Source of the DNA: Gemmatales bacterium | GTDB taxonomy: Bacteria > Planctomycetota > Planctomycetia > Gemmatales > Gemmataceae | Assembly (NCBI GenBank): GCA_026004675.1 | Contig: BPJP01000003.1 | Span: forward strand, 558,001-622,000 | Direction of reading: 5' to 3' | DNA length: 64,000 bases | Shown here: one piece after another, positions 19,610-28,627 of the stretch | Position numbering within the stretch: position 1 is the first letter of the stretch | Layout of the letters: the number at the start of each line of letters is the position of its first letter | The notes under the pieces: generated by a model | The model's input: the letters and a program-made list of their open reading frames with translations, nothing else | Told to the model about the DNA's origin: nothing | The model's database searches: none | Made by a program: the position numbers and the translations under genes

Positions 19610-21133
19610 ATGAATGCCACGATTCAGTCGCAGCCTGCCAGACTCGTCCGTGCTTTGGGTCCTCTCATGGCGACGGCGGTGGTCGTGGGTACGGTCATCG
19701 GTTCAGGCATTTTCAAAAAACCTCAGGAGGTTGCGGCCCATGTCCCGTTTTTCGGCCTGGCGATGATCGTCTGGACGCTGGGCGGCGCGTTGGCGTTGCT
19801 CGGATCGCTTGCTTTGGCCGAGATCGCCGTCCTTTTTCCACGGGCAGGAGGCAACTACGTTTATTTACGCGAAGGGTACGGTCCTTTAGCCGGCTTCTTA
19901 TGGGGTTGGGTCGAGTTTTGGATCATCCGAGGCGCGTCGCTGGCCGCCCTTGCCACGGTGTTTGCCGAGTCTTTGCACGACATCCTGCGGAATTCCACCT
20001 TTTGCGAAGCGGTTGGCATCGCTGACAGCGGTCTGGGTTTTTGGTCCTTGAAGTGGCTGACTGTTGCCACAATCGCGCTTTTGGCCCTGGTCAACTATCG
20101 GGGCGTCCGTTGGGGCGGCGGGTTGCAACTGTTTATCACCACCATCAAGATCGGTTCGCTGGTGGGGATCATGGTTTTGCCGTTCGTGGCGGTGTTCTTT
20201 TCTTCCGCGACGGCGGCGAAGTCCGGTCCGAGATTCGATTATCTGTCGCCTTGGTGGCCCGCCAGCTTTGGCGAGATCGACCTGGGCAATCTCGGCACCG
20301 CGCTGCTCGGCGTGCTCTGGGCGTATCATGGCTGGATGAACTTGGCGCCTCTTGCCGAGGAAATCAAACATCCTCAACGAAATATCCCTCTGGCCTTGCT
20401 CGGCGGCACGCTGATCATTCTTGCCCTCTATTTGGGTACGAACTTCGCTTATTACCTTGTCGTGCCACGAGCGGAGATGGCTGCCTTGGTGGAAACCAGC
20501 GTGGCGACCGATTTCAGTTTGCGTTTGCTTGGACCGATCGGAGCGGCCATCGCCTCTTTCGCTGTCATGTGTTCCGTTTTCGGCGCCCTCAACGGCAACC
20601 TGCTCGTGGGGCCCCGGCTTCTGTATGCCATGGCAGAAGACAATCTGGCACCGCGTGTTTTGGGGAAAGTGCATCCCCGCTTTCACACACCGGCACTAGC
20701 GATCGGCATGATGGCTGCTTGGGCCAGCGCACTGGTGATCGCGTCCGCGATTTTGGTCCGCGTCAGAATCCCTCCTCTTTGGTTGGGAAATACTTTAGTC
20801 GATCTCAATGTTCCTGAAGGGCGTTCCGTTTTCGAAATCCTCACCGCCTTTGCCATGTTTGGTGCTGTGGTCTTTGAAACCCTGGCCGTCGCTTCCATCT
20901 TTGTTTTTCGCCGGCGGCTGCCTCATGTCGAACGCGAATACCGTTGTTGGGGCTATCCGTTCGTCCCCGCCCTGTACGTGATGATCCTCACGCTGGTGTT
21001 GACGAACATGTTCTTTTATCAACGCACGGAAGCACTTGTTGGCATCGCGTTCATCACCGCTGGTGCAGTGGTCTATCGGCTGGCCGTCCGTCCCCGTCTA
21101 CAGACGACCGACATCCCCAACCCCAATTCTTGA
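19610..21133 (+). CDS. APC-superfamily amino-acid permease
   Basis: A 507-residue integral membrane protein with about 12 hydrophobic helices. The first helix carries VVVGTVIGSGIFKKP, the substrate-backbone-binding signature of amino acid/polyamine/organocation transporters. LFPRAGGNYVYLREGYGP and WAYHGWMNLAPLAEEIKHPQRNIP are further family motifs (LAT/SteT-like). The substrate cannot be deduced. The start at ATG 19610 was chosen over a TTG at 19586 because it sits immediately before the conserved N terminus. Confidence 0.9.
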   Translation: MNATIQSQPARLVRALGPLMATAVVVGTVIGSGIFKKPQEVAAHVPFFGLAMIVWTLGGALALLGSLALAEIAVLFPRAGGNYVYLREGYGPLAGFLWGWVEFWIIRGASLAALATVFAESLHDILRNSTFCEAVGIADSGLGFWSLKWLTVATIALLALVNYRGVRWGGGLQLFITTIKIGSLVGIMVLPFVAVFFSSATAAKSGPRFDYLSPWWPASFGEIDLGNLGTALLGVLWAYHGWMNLAPLAEEIKHPQRNIPLALLGGTLIILALYLGTNFAYYLVVPRAEMAALVETSVATDFSLRLLGPIGAAIASFAVMCSVFGALNGNLLVGPRLLYAMAEDNLAPRVLGKVHPRFHTPALAIGMMAAWASALVIASAILVRVRIPPLWLGNTLVDLNVPEGRSVFEILTAFAMFGAVVFETLAVASIFVFRRRLPHVEREYRCWGYPFVPALYVMILTLVLTNMFFYQRTEALVGIAFITAGAVVYRLAVRPRLQTTDIPNPNS

Positions 21134-21145
21134 AGGAAACGAGAA

Positions 21146-22354
21146 ATGCGAACCGTTTTGATTGTTGTGGTCCTTTTCAACATCGTGAATCCTTACGGTG
21201 CCGCAACATTCGCCCAGGATCGAGGCCGCCCCTGGAAACGACATACTATCGACAATACTTCACGCGGTGCCGATGGCGTTCGGCTGGCCGACGCAAATGG
21301 AGACGGGCTGCTCGACATAGCGACCGCATGGGAAGAGGGAGGAAAGATCCGCGTTTACCTCAATCCCGGACCGAAACAAGCACGCCATCCCTGGCCCCAG
21401 GTAACGGTCGGCCAAGTGGCCTCGCCCGAAGACGCGGTTCTCGTTGATCTCGACCACGACGGCATGATGGATGTGGTCAGTTGTTGCGAAGGCAAGAATC
21501 GCAGCGTTTTCGTGCACTGGGCTCCAAAAAACAAGGCAGACTTCCTCAAAGCAGAACAATGGAAAACCGAAGCGGTCCCGGCGGTCAAAGACGTCGCCGC
21601 CTGGATGTTTTGTCTGCCCATGCAAGTCGACGGCAAGAACGGGCTCGATCTGGTGATCGGGGCCAAGAACGCAGGCGCCGCCATCGGCTGGCTCGAAGCC
21701 CCCGCGAATCCGCGACGGCTCGAGCAGTGGCGCTGGCACGCCTGGTACCAGGCTGGGTGGGTCATGTCACTGGTCGCAGCTGACATCGATGGCGATGGCG
21801 ACAAAGACATTGTGGCGTCGGATCGGCGCGGACCGAATCGAGGTTGTTTATGGTTGGAGAATCCCGGTCGGCCGGAGTCGAAATGGAAGGTCCACCGCAT
21901 CGGGCCGATCGGGCAGGAAGTCATGTTTCTCGACGTCGCTGATTTGAACCGGGATGGCCGACAGGATGTTCTTGTCGCTGTCAGGCCGCGCGAAATCGTC
22001 TGTTTTTTCGCCCAGGAAAAAACACCTCAGCAGTGGAAACGGCAGACGATCCCATTTCCGCGTATGACGGGGACTGCCAAGTCGGTTCGTGCCGCTGACC
22101 TGAATCTCGATGGCAAACTGGACCTGGTGTTTTCCTGCGAAAACGCCAAGGGTGCATCTGGACTTCTCTGGCTTTCGTTCGCCAAATCCGTGACACACAG
22201 CGGGTGGCAAGCACACGAAATCAGCGGTCCCGAAGGAGTTAAATTCGACATCGTGCAGCTGATTGATTTGGATGCGGACGGGGATCTCGATGTCATCACA
22301 ACAGAAGAACGCGAAGGGCTGGGTGTGATCTGGTACGAGAACCCGACGAGATAG
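21146..22354 (+). CDS. Exported FG-GAP/VCBS repeat protein
   Basis: A 402-residue exported protein with a signal (VLIVVVLFNIVNPYGAATFAQ). The body has repeated calcium-binding-like turns typical of FG-GAP/VCBS propellers: DANGDGLLDIATAW, DLDHDGMMDVVSCC, DIDGDGDKDIVASD, DLNRDGRQDVLVAV, DLNLDGKLDLVFSC and DLDADGDLDVITTE. Six such blades suggest a beta-propeller. These proteins are common on planctomycete envelopes, and their ligands are unknown. It starts 12 bases after the permease stop with GAAGGAAACGAG as ribosome-binding site, so the two share a transcript. Confidence 0.85.
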   Translation: MRTVLIVVVLFNIVNPYGAATFAQDRGRPWKRHTIDNTSRGADGVRLADANGDGLLDIATAWEEGGKIRVYLNPGPKQARHPWPQVTVGQVASPEDAVLVDLDHDGMMDVVSCCEGKNRSVFVHWAPKNKADFLKAEQWKTEAVPAVKDVAAWMFCLPMQVDGKNGLDLVIGAKNAGAAIGWLEAPANPRRLEQWRWHAWYQAGWVMSLVAADIDGDGDKDIVASDRRGPNRGCLWLENPGRPESKWKVHRIGPIGQEVMFLDVADLNRDGRQDVLVAVRPREIVCFFAQEKTPQQWKRQTIPFPRMTGTAKSVRAADLNLDGKLDLVFSCENAKGASGLLWLSFAKSVTHSGWQAHEISGPEGVKFDIVQLIDLDADGDLDVITTEEREGLGVIWYENPTR

Positions 22355-22481
22355 TTTAAGAATTCCTCGCCAAAATTCGGCAAAGGGATGTCAGGAAACT
22401 TGTCATCAGTCGTCATTAGTGAGAAGATGATATGCGCCATTCCTGCGGAAAACCTGAACACCAGCGTAGGAGCCTTCTGCC

Positions 22482-23576
22482 ATGAGGCTTGATCTTGCTG
22501 CCGGTTTAGCGGCTGTTGTGTTGATGGTCGCGACCAGTTCGCTTAGTGCCGAAGAGTTGGAACCGAAATATCGCAAAGTTGTGGAACGCGGTCTGAATTG
22601 GCTCGCCAAGAGCCAATACACCGATGGCCACTGGGACGCCAATGGTGGCAACTATCCGGTGGCCATGACGGCGCTGGCCGGGATGGCTTTGTTGATGGAG
22701 GGAAGCACTTGCCGGCAAGGCAAATACGCCAACAACATTCGCAAAGCCGTAACCTGGTTGACACAACGATCACAAGCCAATGGCATGATCGGCAATCCGC
22801 GCAATCAGATCGAAGCCGGCCGTTACATGTACGGCCACGGCTTCTCTGTTTTGTTCTTGTCGCAGGTATATGGCGAAGAAGAGGACGAAACGCAGCGCCA
22901 AAAGCTGGAAAAAATTCTCACACGTGCCGTCGAGTTCACTGGCAAAGCCCAAACCGCTCGCGGCGGCTGGGGCTACGTCTCGGCTCGCGATGGCAATGGC
23001 TTCGATGAAGGTTCGGTGACGATCACCCAGGTTCAGGCTTTGCGTGCCGCTCGCAATGCGGGCATCGTCGTGCCCAAAGAGATCATCGACAAAGCGAAAG
23101 AATATTTGAGGCGCTGCACCACACCCAATGGCGGTGTGATCTACAGTCTGGCCAGCGGTGGTGCGGCCCGTGCCGGAGCCGAAAGGCTCCCGCTGACGGC
23201 GGCGGCGGTAGCCTGTATGTTCAATGCCGGCGAGTATGATTCCGATCTGGCGAAACGCTGGCTGGCTTTTTGCCAGCAACGGATTTCACTGGTCGGCAAC
23301 GCTCGCATGGGGCACGACGAATATACCCATTATTACTTGGCGCAAGCCCTTTATATTCTTGGAGACAAAGGGTACGAGAAACTTTTTCCCAATACCGAGC
23401 CGTCGAAACGCCTCGTTTGGAGCCGCTACCGCCAGGCGATGTTCGAGCGCCTGGCGAGCGCGCAGAACAACAACGGCAGCTTCCAGGGGCGGGGCATCGG
23501 CGACGTGTATACAACCTCGCTTTATTTGACAATTTTGCAATTGGATTTGGGAACCCTGCCCATTTACCAGCGTTGA
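22482..23576 (+). CDS. Exported prenyltransferase/squalene-oxidase-like repeat protein
   Basis: A 364-residue protein with a Sec-type signal ([19 protein letters not shown]). The mature part is an alpha/alpha toroid of the terpene-cyclase/prenyltransferase repeat type ([72 protein letters not shown]). No DXDD or QW-type cyclase acid motif stands out, so enzymatic cyclisation is doubtful. A paralogue lies at 54144-55271, and both end in LPIYQR. It precedes the MoxR gene by 110 bases. Confidence 0.8.
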   Translation: MRLDLAAGLAAVVLMVATSSLSAEELEPKYRKVVERGLNWLAKSQYTDGHWDANGGNYPVAMTALAGMALLMEGSTCRQGKYANNIRKAVTWLTQRSQANGMIGNPRNQIEAGRYMYGHGFSVLFLSQVYGEEEDETQRQKLEKILTRAVEFTGKAQTARGGWGYVSARDGNGFDEGSVTITQVQALRAARNAGIVVPKEIIDKAKEYLRRCTTPNGGVIYSLASGGAARAGAERLPLTAAAVACMFNAGEYDSDLAKRWLAFCQQRISLVGNARMGHDEYTHYYLAQALYILGDKGYEKLFPNTEPSKRLVWSRYRQAMFERLASAQNNNGSFQGRGIGDVYTTSLYLTILQLDLGTLPIYQR

Positions 23577-23686
23577 CCAGTTCTGAAAATGACGTTCGAT
23601 TGTTGTCCCGAAAGATCAGAGCACTTTGCCCTTCGATTCGAGGTGAGCGGAGTGATATCGTTGGCTTCAAATTTCGAGAGGATCAA

Positions 23687-24754
23687 ATGAGCGAAACCGC
23701 AAAGCAACAAGACCTCGGCCAGCAGGATATGGAGGCTATCCGTAAACTTGGCGACGCCTTCAAGGAGATCAAGAGCCAGCTATCCAAAGTGATCGTTGGC
23801 CAGGACAAGGTGATCGAAGAACTGCTGATCGCTTTGTTCAGTCGGGGCCATTGCATTCTTGAAGGCGTTCCCGGATTGGCCAAGACCCTCATGATCAGCA
23901 CATTGTCCAACTGCCTTTCGCTGTCTTTCAGTCGAATCCAGTTCACTCCGGACTTGATGCCCTCCGATATCACCGGAACGGAAGTGATCGAAGAGAACCG
24001 CTCGACGGGGGTTCGAGAATTCAAGTTCATCGAAGGGCCGTTGTTCGCCAATGTGATTCTGGCCGACGAAATCAACCGCACGCCGCCGAAAACGCAGGCA
24101 GCGTTGCTCGAAGCGATGCAAGAACGGCAAGTCACCGTTGGGCGGGTTCGCCATCGCCTGTCCGATCCCTTCTTCGTGCTGGCAACGCAAAACCCCATCG
24201 AGCAGGAAGGAACCTATCCGTTGCCCGAAGCCCAACAAGACCGGTTCATGTTCAAGGTGTTTGTACGCTATCCGTCGTTCCAGGAGGAATTTGAAATCGC
24301 CCGGCGTACGACCACGATCATCAGCGAGGAATTGAAACCGGTTCTGACAGGAGAACAGATTCTGGAGTTGCAGCAGCTGGTTCGCCGGGTGCCGGTCACC
24401 GATCATGTGATCAATTACACGTTGGCTCTGGTTCGGCAAACGCGCGTCGGCGAACCGGGCGTGCCGAAATTCGTTCGCGATTGGCTCTCCTGGGGTGCCG
24501 GACCGCGTGCCGTCCAAAACCTGATCATCGGCGCCAAGGCGCGGGCTTTGCTCTATGGACGAGCCCATGTCCAATGCGAAGACATTCAGGCGCTGGCTTT
24601 TCCGGTCCTGCGGCACCGCATCCTCACGAACTTTACCGCGGCGTCGGAAGGGATCACGTCCGATACGGTGATCGACAAACTCCTCAAGGAAACTCCAAGC
24701 CGTGAAGGAGAATTGCAGAAGGACGAACGTTTCAAAAAGATCTTTGCATCGTAG
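23687..24754 (+). CDS. MoxR-family AAA+ ATPase
   Basis: A 355-residue AAA+ ATPase starting at ATG 23687 behind GAGAGG. Walker A is GVPGLAKT (residues 60-67) and Walker B is VILADEINR. The sensor-1 region is [24 protein letters not shown], diagnostic for MoxR. MoxR proteins work as chaperones with VWA-domain partners, often for metal insertion or envelope complex assembly. Here it is followed by DUF58 and two VWA genes, the canonical MoxR-VWA arrangement. An open frame continues upstream but lacks family similarity. Confidence 0.93.
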   Translation: MSETAKQQDLGQQDMEAIRKLGDAFKEIKSQLSKVIVGQDKVIEELLIALFSRGHCILEGVPGLAKTLMISTLSNCLSLSFSRIQFTPDLMPSDITGTEVIEENRSTGVREFKFIEGPLFANVILADEINRTPPKTQAALLEAMQERQVTVGRVRHRLSDPFFVLATQNPIEQEGTYPLPEAQQDRFMFKVFVRYPSFQEEFEIARRTTTIISEELKPVLTGEQILELQQLVRRVPVTDHVINYTLALVRQTRVGEPGVPKFVRDWLSWGAGPRAVQNLIIGAKARALLYGRAHVQCEDIQALAFPVLRHRILTNFTAASEGITSDTVIDKLLKETPSREGELQKDERFKKIFAS

Positions 24755-24911
24755 TCTGCTGCTGACCACCGCGTGCCAGCCTGCATGACATCGTCCAGCG
24801 GCGGCACGCGACCGGTCGGGTCGCTCTTGAAATTTTTCTGCCATTCGGCAGAGACATCGAGCGAAGACGCGAGAACGAATTTGGAACCATTAGAGTGAAT
24901 CGAGTCTCAAA

Positions 24912-25850
24912 GTGGCCAAGAAAAAACAAAACGAAGACCCCCGGCGGTTCCTTCACCCGGCGACCATTGCCCGCATTTCAAGGCTTGAATTGCGGGCTCG
25001 CGAAGTTGTAGAAGGGTTCATTTCCGGTCTGCACCGAAGCCCCTTTTTCGGGCATTCCATCGAATTCGTGCAGCATCGCGAGTACGTCTATGGTGACGAC
25101 ATCCGCCACCTCGACTGGAAAGTCTGGTCGAAGACCGACCGGTTTTACATCAAGCAATACGAGGAAGAGACCAACCTGCGCTGCACCCTGGTCGTGGATG
25201 TCAGCGAGTCCATGCACTATGGCCGCGGGCCGTTGAACAAATACGAGTACGGGTGCACGATTGCCGCTTGCCTTGCGTACCTGTTGCTTCGGCAGCAGGA
25301 CGCCGTCGGCGCGATCACTTTCGATCAGGATGTCCGCCACATCGTGCCGTCGCGAAGTCAGCATACGCATATCGACGCCATCGTGCAAGCAATGGACGTC
25401 AGCCGACCTCGCGACAAGACGGACATCGAACGCGTATTGCGCCGTGTCGCGGAAAACGTCTCGTCGCGCGGCATGATCATCATCGTATCCGATCTGCTGG
25501 TCGACCGTGAGCCTCTGTTTCGCGGCCTGGAAATGCTCAGCCATCGCCGGCATGACGTTCTGGTCTTCCATGTCCTCGATGACGACGAATTGACCTTTCC
25601 CTTTTCGGGAACCACGCGGTTCGAGGGAATGGAAGAGCAGCCTCACCTGCTTTGCGACCCGCGCGCTCTGCGCGACGGCTATCTGGAAGCCCTGGAAGAA
25701 TATCTGGTCGAGGTCCGTCGAGGGTGCATTAAAAAAGGCATCGACTATACCCTGGTGCGTACCAGCGATTATCTCGACGCCGTTCTTTCGAAGTTCATTC
25801 ATCATCGCATGGCCATGCGTGCTGGAAAGGTAGCCCGCAGCAATGTTTGA
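24912..25850 (+). CDS. DUF58 (VWA-like) domain protein
   Basis: A 312-residue soluble protein, GTG start at 24912. It shows the DUF58 core: IEFVQHREYVYGDDIRHLDWKVWSKTDRFYIKQYEEETNLRC, followed by a VWA MIDAS-like stretch TLVVDVSESMHYG and IIIVSDLL. DUF58 proteins are the usual partners of MoxR ATPases. The last 8 bases overlap the next gene, so translation is coupled. The upstream gap of 157 bases to moxR holds no gene that I can support. Confidence 0.9.
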   Translation: MAKKKQNEDPRRFLHPATIARISRLELRAREVVEGFISGLHRSPFFGHSIEFVQHREYVYGDDIRHLDWKVWSKTDRFYIKQYEEETNLRCTLVVDVSESMHYGRGPLNKYEYGCTIAACLAYLLLRQQDAVGAITFDQDVRHIVPSRSQHTHIDAIVQAMDVSRPRDKTDIERVLRRVAENVSSRGMIIIVSDLLVDREPLFRGLEMLSHRRHDVLVFHVLDDDELTFPFSGTTRFEGMEEQPHLLCDPRALRDGYLEALEEYLVEVRRGCIKKGIDYTLVRTSDYLDAVLSKFIHHRMAMRAGKVARSNV

Positions 25851-28551
25851 GTTGTTCGCAAACCCCGCCAATATGGTACTCGGCGGCCTGTTGATCAGTT
25901 CGCCGATCATTATCCATTTGATCAACCGCATGCGATTCAAGCGGATTCGCTGGGCAGCGATGGAGTTTTTGCTCAAGTCGCAAAAACGCAATCGCCGCCG
26001 GTTGATTATCGAACAGCTTCTGCTGCTTCTTTTGCGCATCCTGCTGGTTCTTCTTGCCGGTCTGCTGCTCGCTCGTTTCATCGGCTATGCCCTGGGCGAA
26101 GGTTTTACTCCTCACCAGTCGGTGCATCTGATCATCCTCGATGACCGGCTGAGCATGAGCGACCACTGGAAGGAGAACGACGAGGTCGTGAACTGTTTTG
26201 CAGTCGGCAAACGCGAAATCGTCAACAAGATCGCGAGGAACCTGGCACAAAATACAGGCGTGCAGCGACTGGTTCTGCGCCGCTTGTCCCGCCCCGACCA
26301 CAATCTCTTTGATGAACGCGTGAGCGAACGCACCTACTCCGATTTGCAAGAGGTTCTCAACGCCACCGAGCCATGCACGGAACTGCATCTCGACTTGAAT
26401 CGGGGCCTCGAAGAAGCGGAAAAACTCTTTGACCAGCACGCCACCGCGAAACGTTCGCTCTACATCGTCAGCGACTTTCGGCAACGCCACTGGTTCGAAC
26501 CGGAAAACACGGGCGTGATCAACAAGCTAAAACATCTGGCAGAGAATGATGTGAAAATCCACCTGCTCGATACGGCCCATCCGGAGCGCTCCGACGATCA
26601 AACCGTGCCTCGCTACCACAACAACCTGGCGATCGTCGATCTCCGTCCGCAAATGCGCGTTGCACCGCAAAATTACCTGGTGCCGTTCCGCGTTTCGGTG
26701 ACGAACTATGGCATCGTCGAGCGCAAGGCCGTGCGCGTGGCGATCAAAGTCAATGGCGCCGAATTGCCTCAGGTCTCGCAGATGTTCGCTACCATCGAAC
26801 CCAACCGCACCGTGCATGGGACGTTTCAAATTCCGTTTCAACTGAATGGCAAGAATGCTGAATTCCAGGTGGTTGAAGCGGTGATCGAGAACGAAGAAGA
26901 AGGGATCGATGCTGATAATCGGCGGTTCGCCGTCGTCGAAGTCCGCGAGCAAGTGCCTGTTCTCGTTGTCGATGGAGGCCCGAATCCGGATGATCCCAAC
27001 AGCGACAGTTCGTTCCTGGCAACGGCGTTGGGCGCGGAACGAGGCTTCGAAGTGGTGCCCGATCCAGAACGAAAAGGTGGTGTTCGGGGACCTGCCCTGT
27101 TGGAGAGTCCAGACCTCAGCAAATATGCCTGCATTTGCATTGCCAATGTCGATCGGTTCACTGACGTCCAGTTGAAGAATCTCAAAGAATACGTTCAGCG
27201 AGGAGGCGGGGTCGTCTTTTTCCTGGGCGACCGCGTTGACCCGGATTATTACAACAAGCATCTGTATGCCGACGGCACCGGCATCTTTCCTGTGCCACTG
27301 GCCAGTTCGCCGACGAGAGAATTGACCGAAAAGGAACGCGTGGATCGGGTGCTGCGCAACTTGATCGAACAGCGGATTCAGGTCTACTTGCGCGATCGCG
27401 AGCACCCGGTGCTGCAGAACCTGCCTCCCAACGCCTTCAAGTTCATCTACATCCATCGCTATTTTCCGGTTCCCCGTCTCAAGTGGAAGTTCAATCCGAA
27501 GACGATGCAGGAATTGATGACGCTTCCCAACACCAGTCCGGTGGCCAATTACGAAGGGGCGGTCTTGAAACTTCTGGAAGAACTCCCTATCGGGGACGCC
27601 GACTATCTCAAATTCTCCCCTTCACTCGAATTCCATCGTCGAAATATACGGGCCGCCCTGGCCAAGAATTCGATGAGTGACCTGGCAGATGCCTTGCGGT
27701 TTCTGCTCGAGGACCCCGGCTTGCCTGACGATCCAAACCGGTTGAATCTGCAAAAGGATTTTTGGAGCCGAACGGATCCCAAAATCATTGCCCTGCACCG
27801 GAAGTTGAAGAACTTGCAGGAAGCGGTACAGTATGGCGATCCGTTGATGGTAGCGGGACGCTATGGATCGGGTCGGACCGTAGCCGTTCTGACCACGGCC
27901 GGACGCAAATGGAACAACTGGGCTGGTGGGAGTCCGGCGTCCTTCACCTTTCCGGTCATGATGGTCGACTTGCAAAAGTTCCTCTCCAGCGTTCCAAGCG
28001 ACGACCAGGATCATGTCGGAACGACGAAAACATTCGTTGTGGATGCCGCACGTTACGAACCGCAGGTTTCCTACTACCGCAAGGCCGAATCGGAGCAGGG
28101 AAACGAGGCCACAACACGTGTCGACGAAGGTCGGCTTGTCGGCACAGAGGAAAACGATCGCCTGCAATTCGAATTTGATCGGTCGACGAAACCGGGCGTC
28201 TATGTATTCGAATTCAAACGTCGCCCAAGCGCCACAGACCAGGGGGGTATCGAAGCCCAGGCTTTCGCTTTCAACGTGAACACGAATGACGAGTCCGACT
28301 TGCGCCGTGCCAGGTCCAAAGAGTTGAGCGATATCGAAAAGAGCATCGTGGTCGATACCTTTGCCGACAAGTCCGCCTTGACGGATATCGCGAACAAGCC
28401 GGCGGATTTGTCCGAGTCGGCATGGATATACCTGGCGTTTCTGGTCGTGCTCATCATCGAGCAAGCGCTCGCGGTGCATTTGAGTTTCCATTTGCGCGGA
28501 GCTGCTGCCCCGCCACCTCAAGCGGTCAGGCCTCAGCCGACCGCCGTTTGA
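25843..28551 (+). CDS. BatA-like membrane protein with aerotolerance N-terminal domain
   Basis: A 902-residue membrane protein. Residues 1-80 are the aerotolerance-regulator (BatA) N-terminal domain: LLISSPIIIHLINRMRFKRIRWAAMEFLLKSQKR, with two helices (the second LLLLLLRILLVLLAGLLLARF). A VWA-type domain follows with a modified MIDAS (LIILDDRLSMSDHW), then immunoglobulin-like and glutamine-amidotransferase-like segments (QVPVLVVDGGPNPD, ACICIANVDRFTDVQLKNLKEYVQRGGGVVFFLGD). A C-terminal membrane helix (AWIYLAFLVVLIIEQALAV) ends the protein. The role in the MoxR system is not defined. It may assemble or stabilise envelope complexes. Confidence 0.85.
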   Translation: MFELFANPANMVLGGLLISSPIIIHLINRMRFKRIRWAAMEFLLKSQKRNRRRLIIEQLLLLLLRILLVLLAGLLLARFIGYALGEGFTPHQSVHLIILDDRLSMSDHWKENDEVVNCFAVGKREIVNKIARNLAQNTGVQRLVLRRLSRPDHNLFDERVSERTYSDLQEVLNATEPCTELHLDLNRGLEEAEKLFDQHATAKRSLYIVSDFRQRHWFEPENTGVINKLKHLAENDVKIHLLDTAHPERSDDQTVPRYHNNLAIVDLRPQMRVAPQNYLVPFRVSVTNYGIVERKAVRVAIKVNGAELPQVSQMFATIEPNRTVHGTFQIPFQLNGKNAEFQVVEAVIENEEEGIDADNRRFAVVEVREQVPVLVVDGGPNPDDPNSDSSFLATALGAERGFEVVPDPERKGGVRGPALLESPDLSKYACICIANVDRFTDVQLKNLKEYVQRGGGVVFFLGDRVDPDYYNKHLYADGTGIFPVPLASSPTRELTEKERVDRVLRNLIEQRIQVYLRDREHPVLQNLPPNAFKFIYIHRYFPVPRLKWKFNPKTMQELMTLPNTSPVANYEGAVLKLLEELPIGDADYLKFSPSLEFHRRNIRAALAKNSMSDLADALRFLLEDPGLPDDPNRLNLQKDFWSRTDPKIIALHRKLKNLQEAVQYGDPLMVAGRYGSGRTVAVLTTAGRKWNNWAGGSPASFTFPVMMVDLQKFLSSVPSDDQDHVGTTKTFVVDAARYEPQVSYYRKAESEQGNEATTRVDEGRLVGTEENDRLQFEFDRSTKPGVYVFEFKRRPSATDQGGIEAQAFAFNVNTNDESDLRRARSKELSDIEKSIVVDTFADKSALTDIANKPADLSESAWIYLAFLVVLIIEQALAVHLSFHLRGAAAPPPQAVRPQPTAV

Positions 28552-28627
28552 CGCGAAAAGCCGTACTTCGAAAATCGCGAGAGAGCATTAAAACGACGGA
28601 TGCCAGACAACAGTCCGAGGAGCAGCA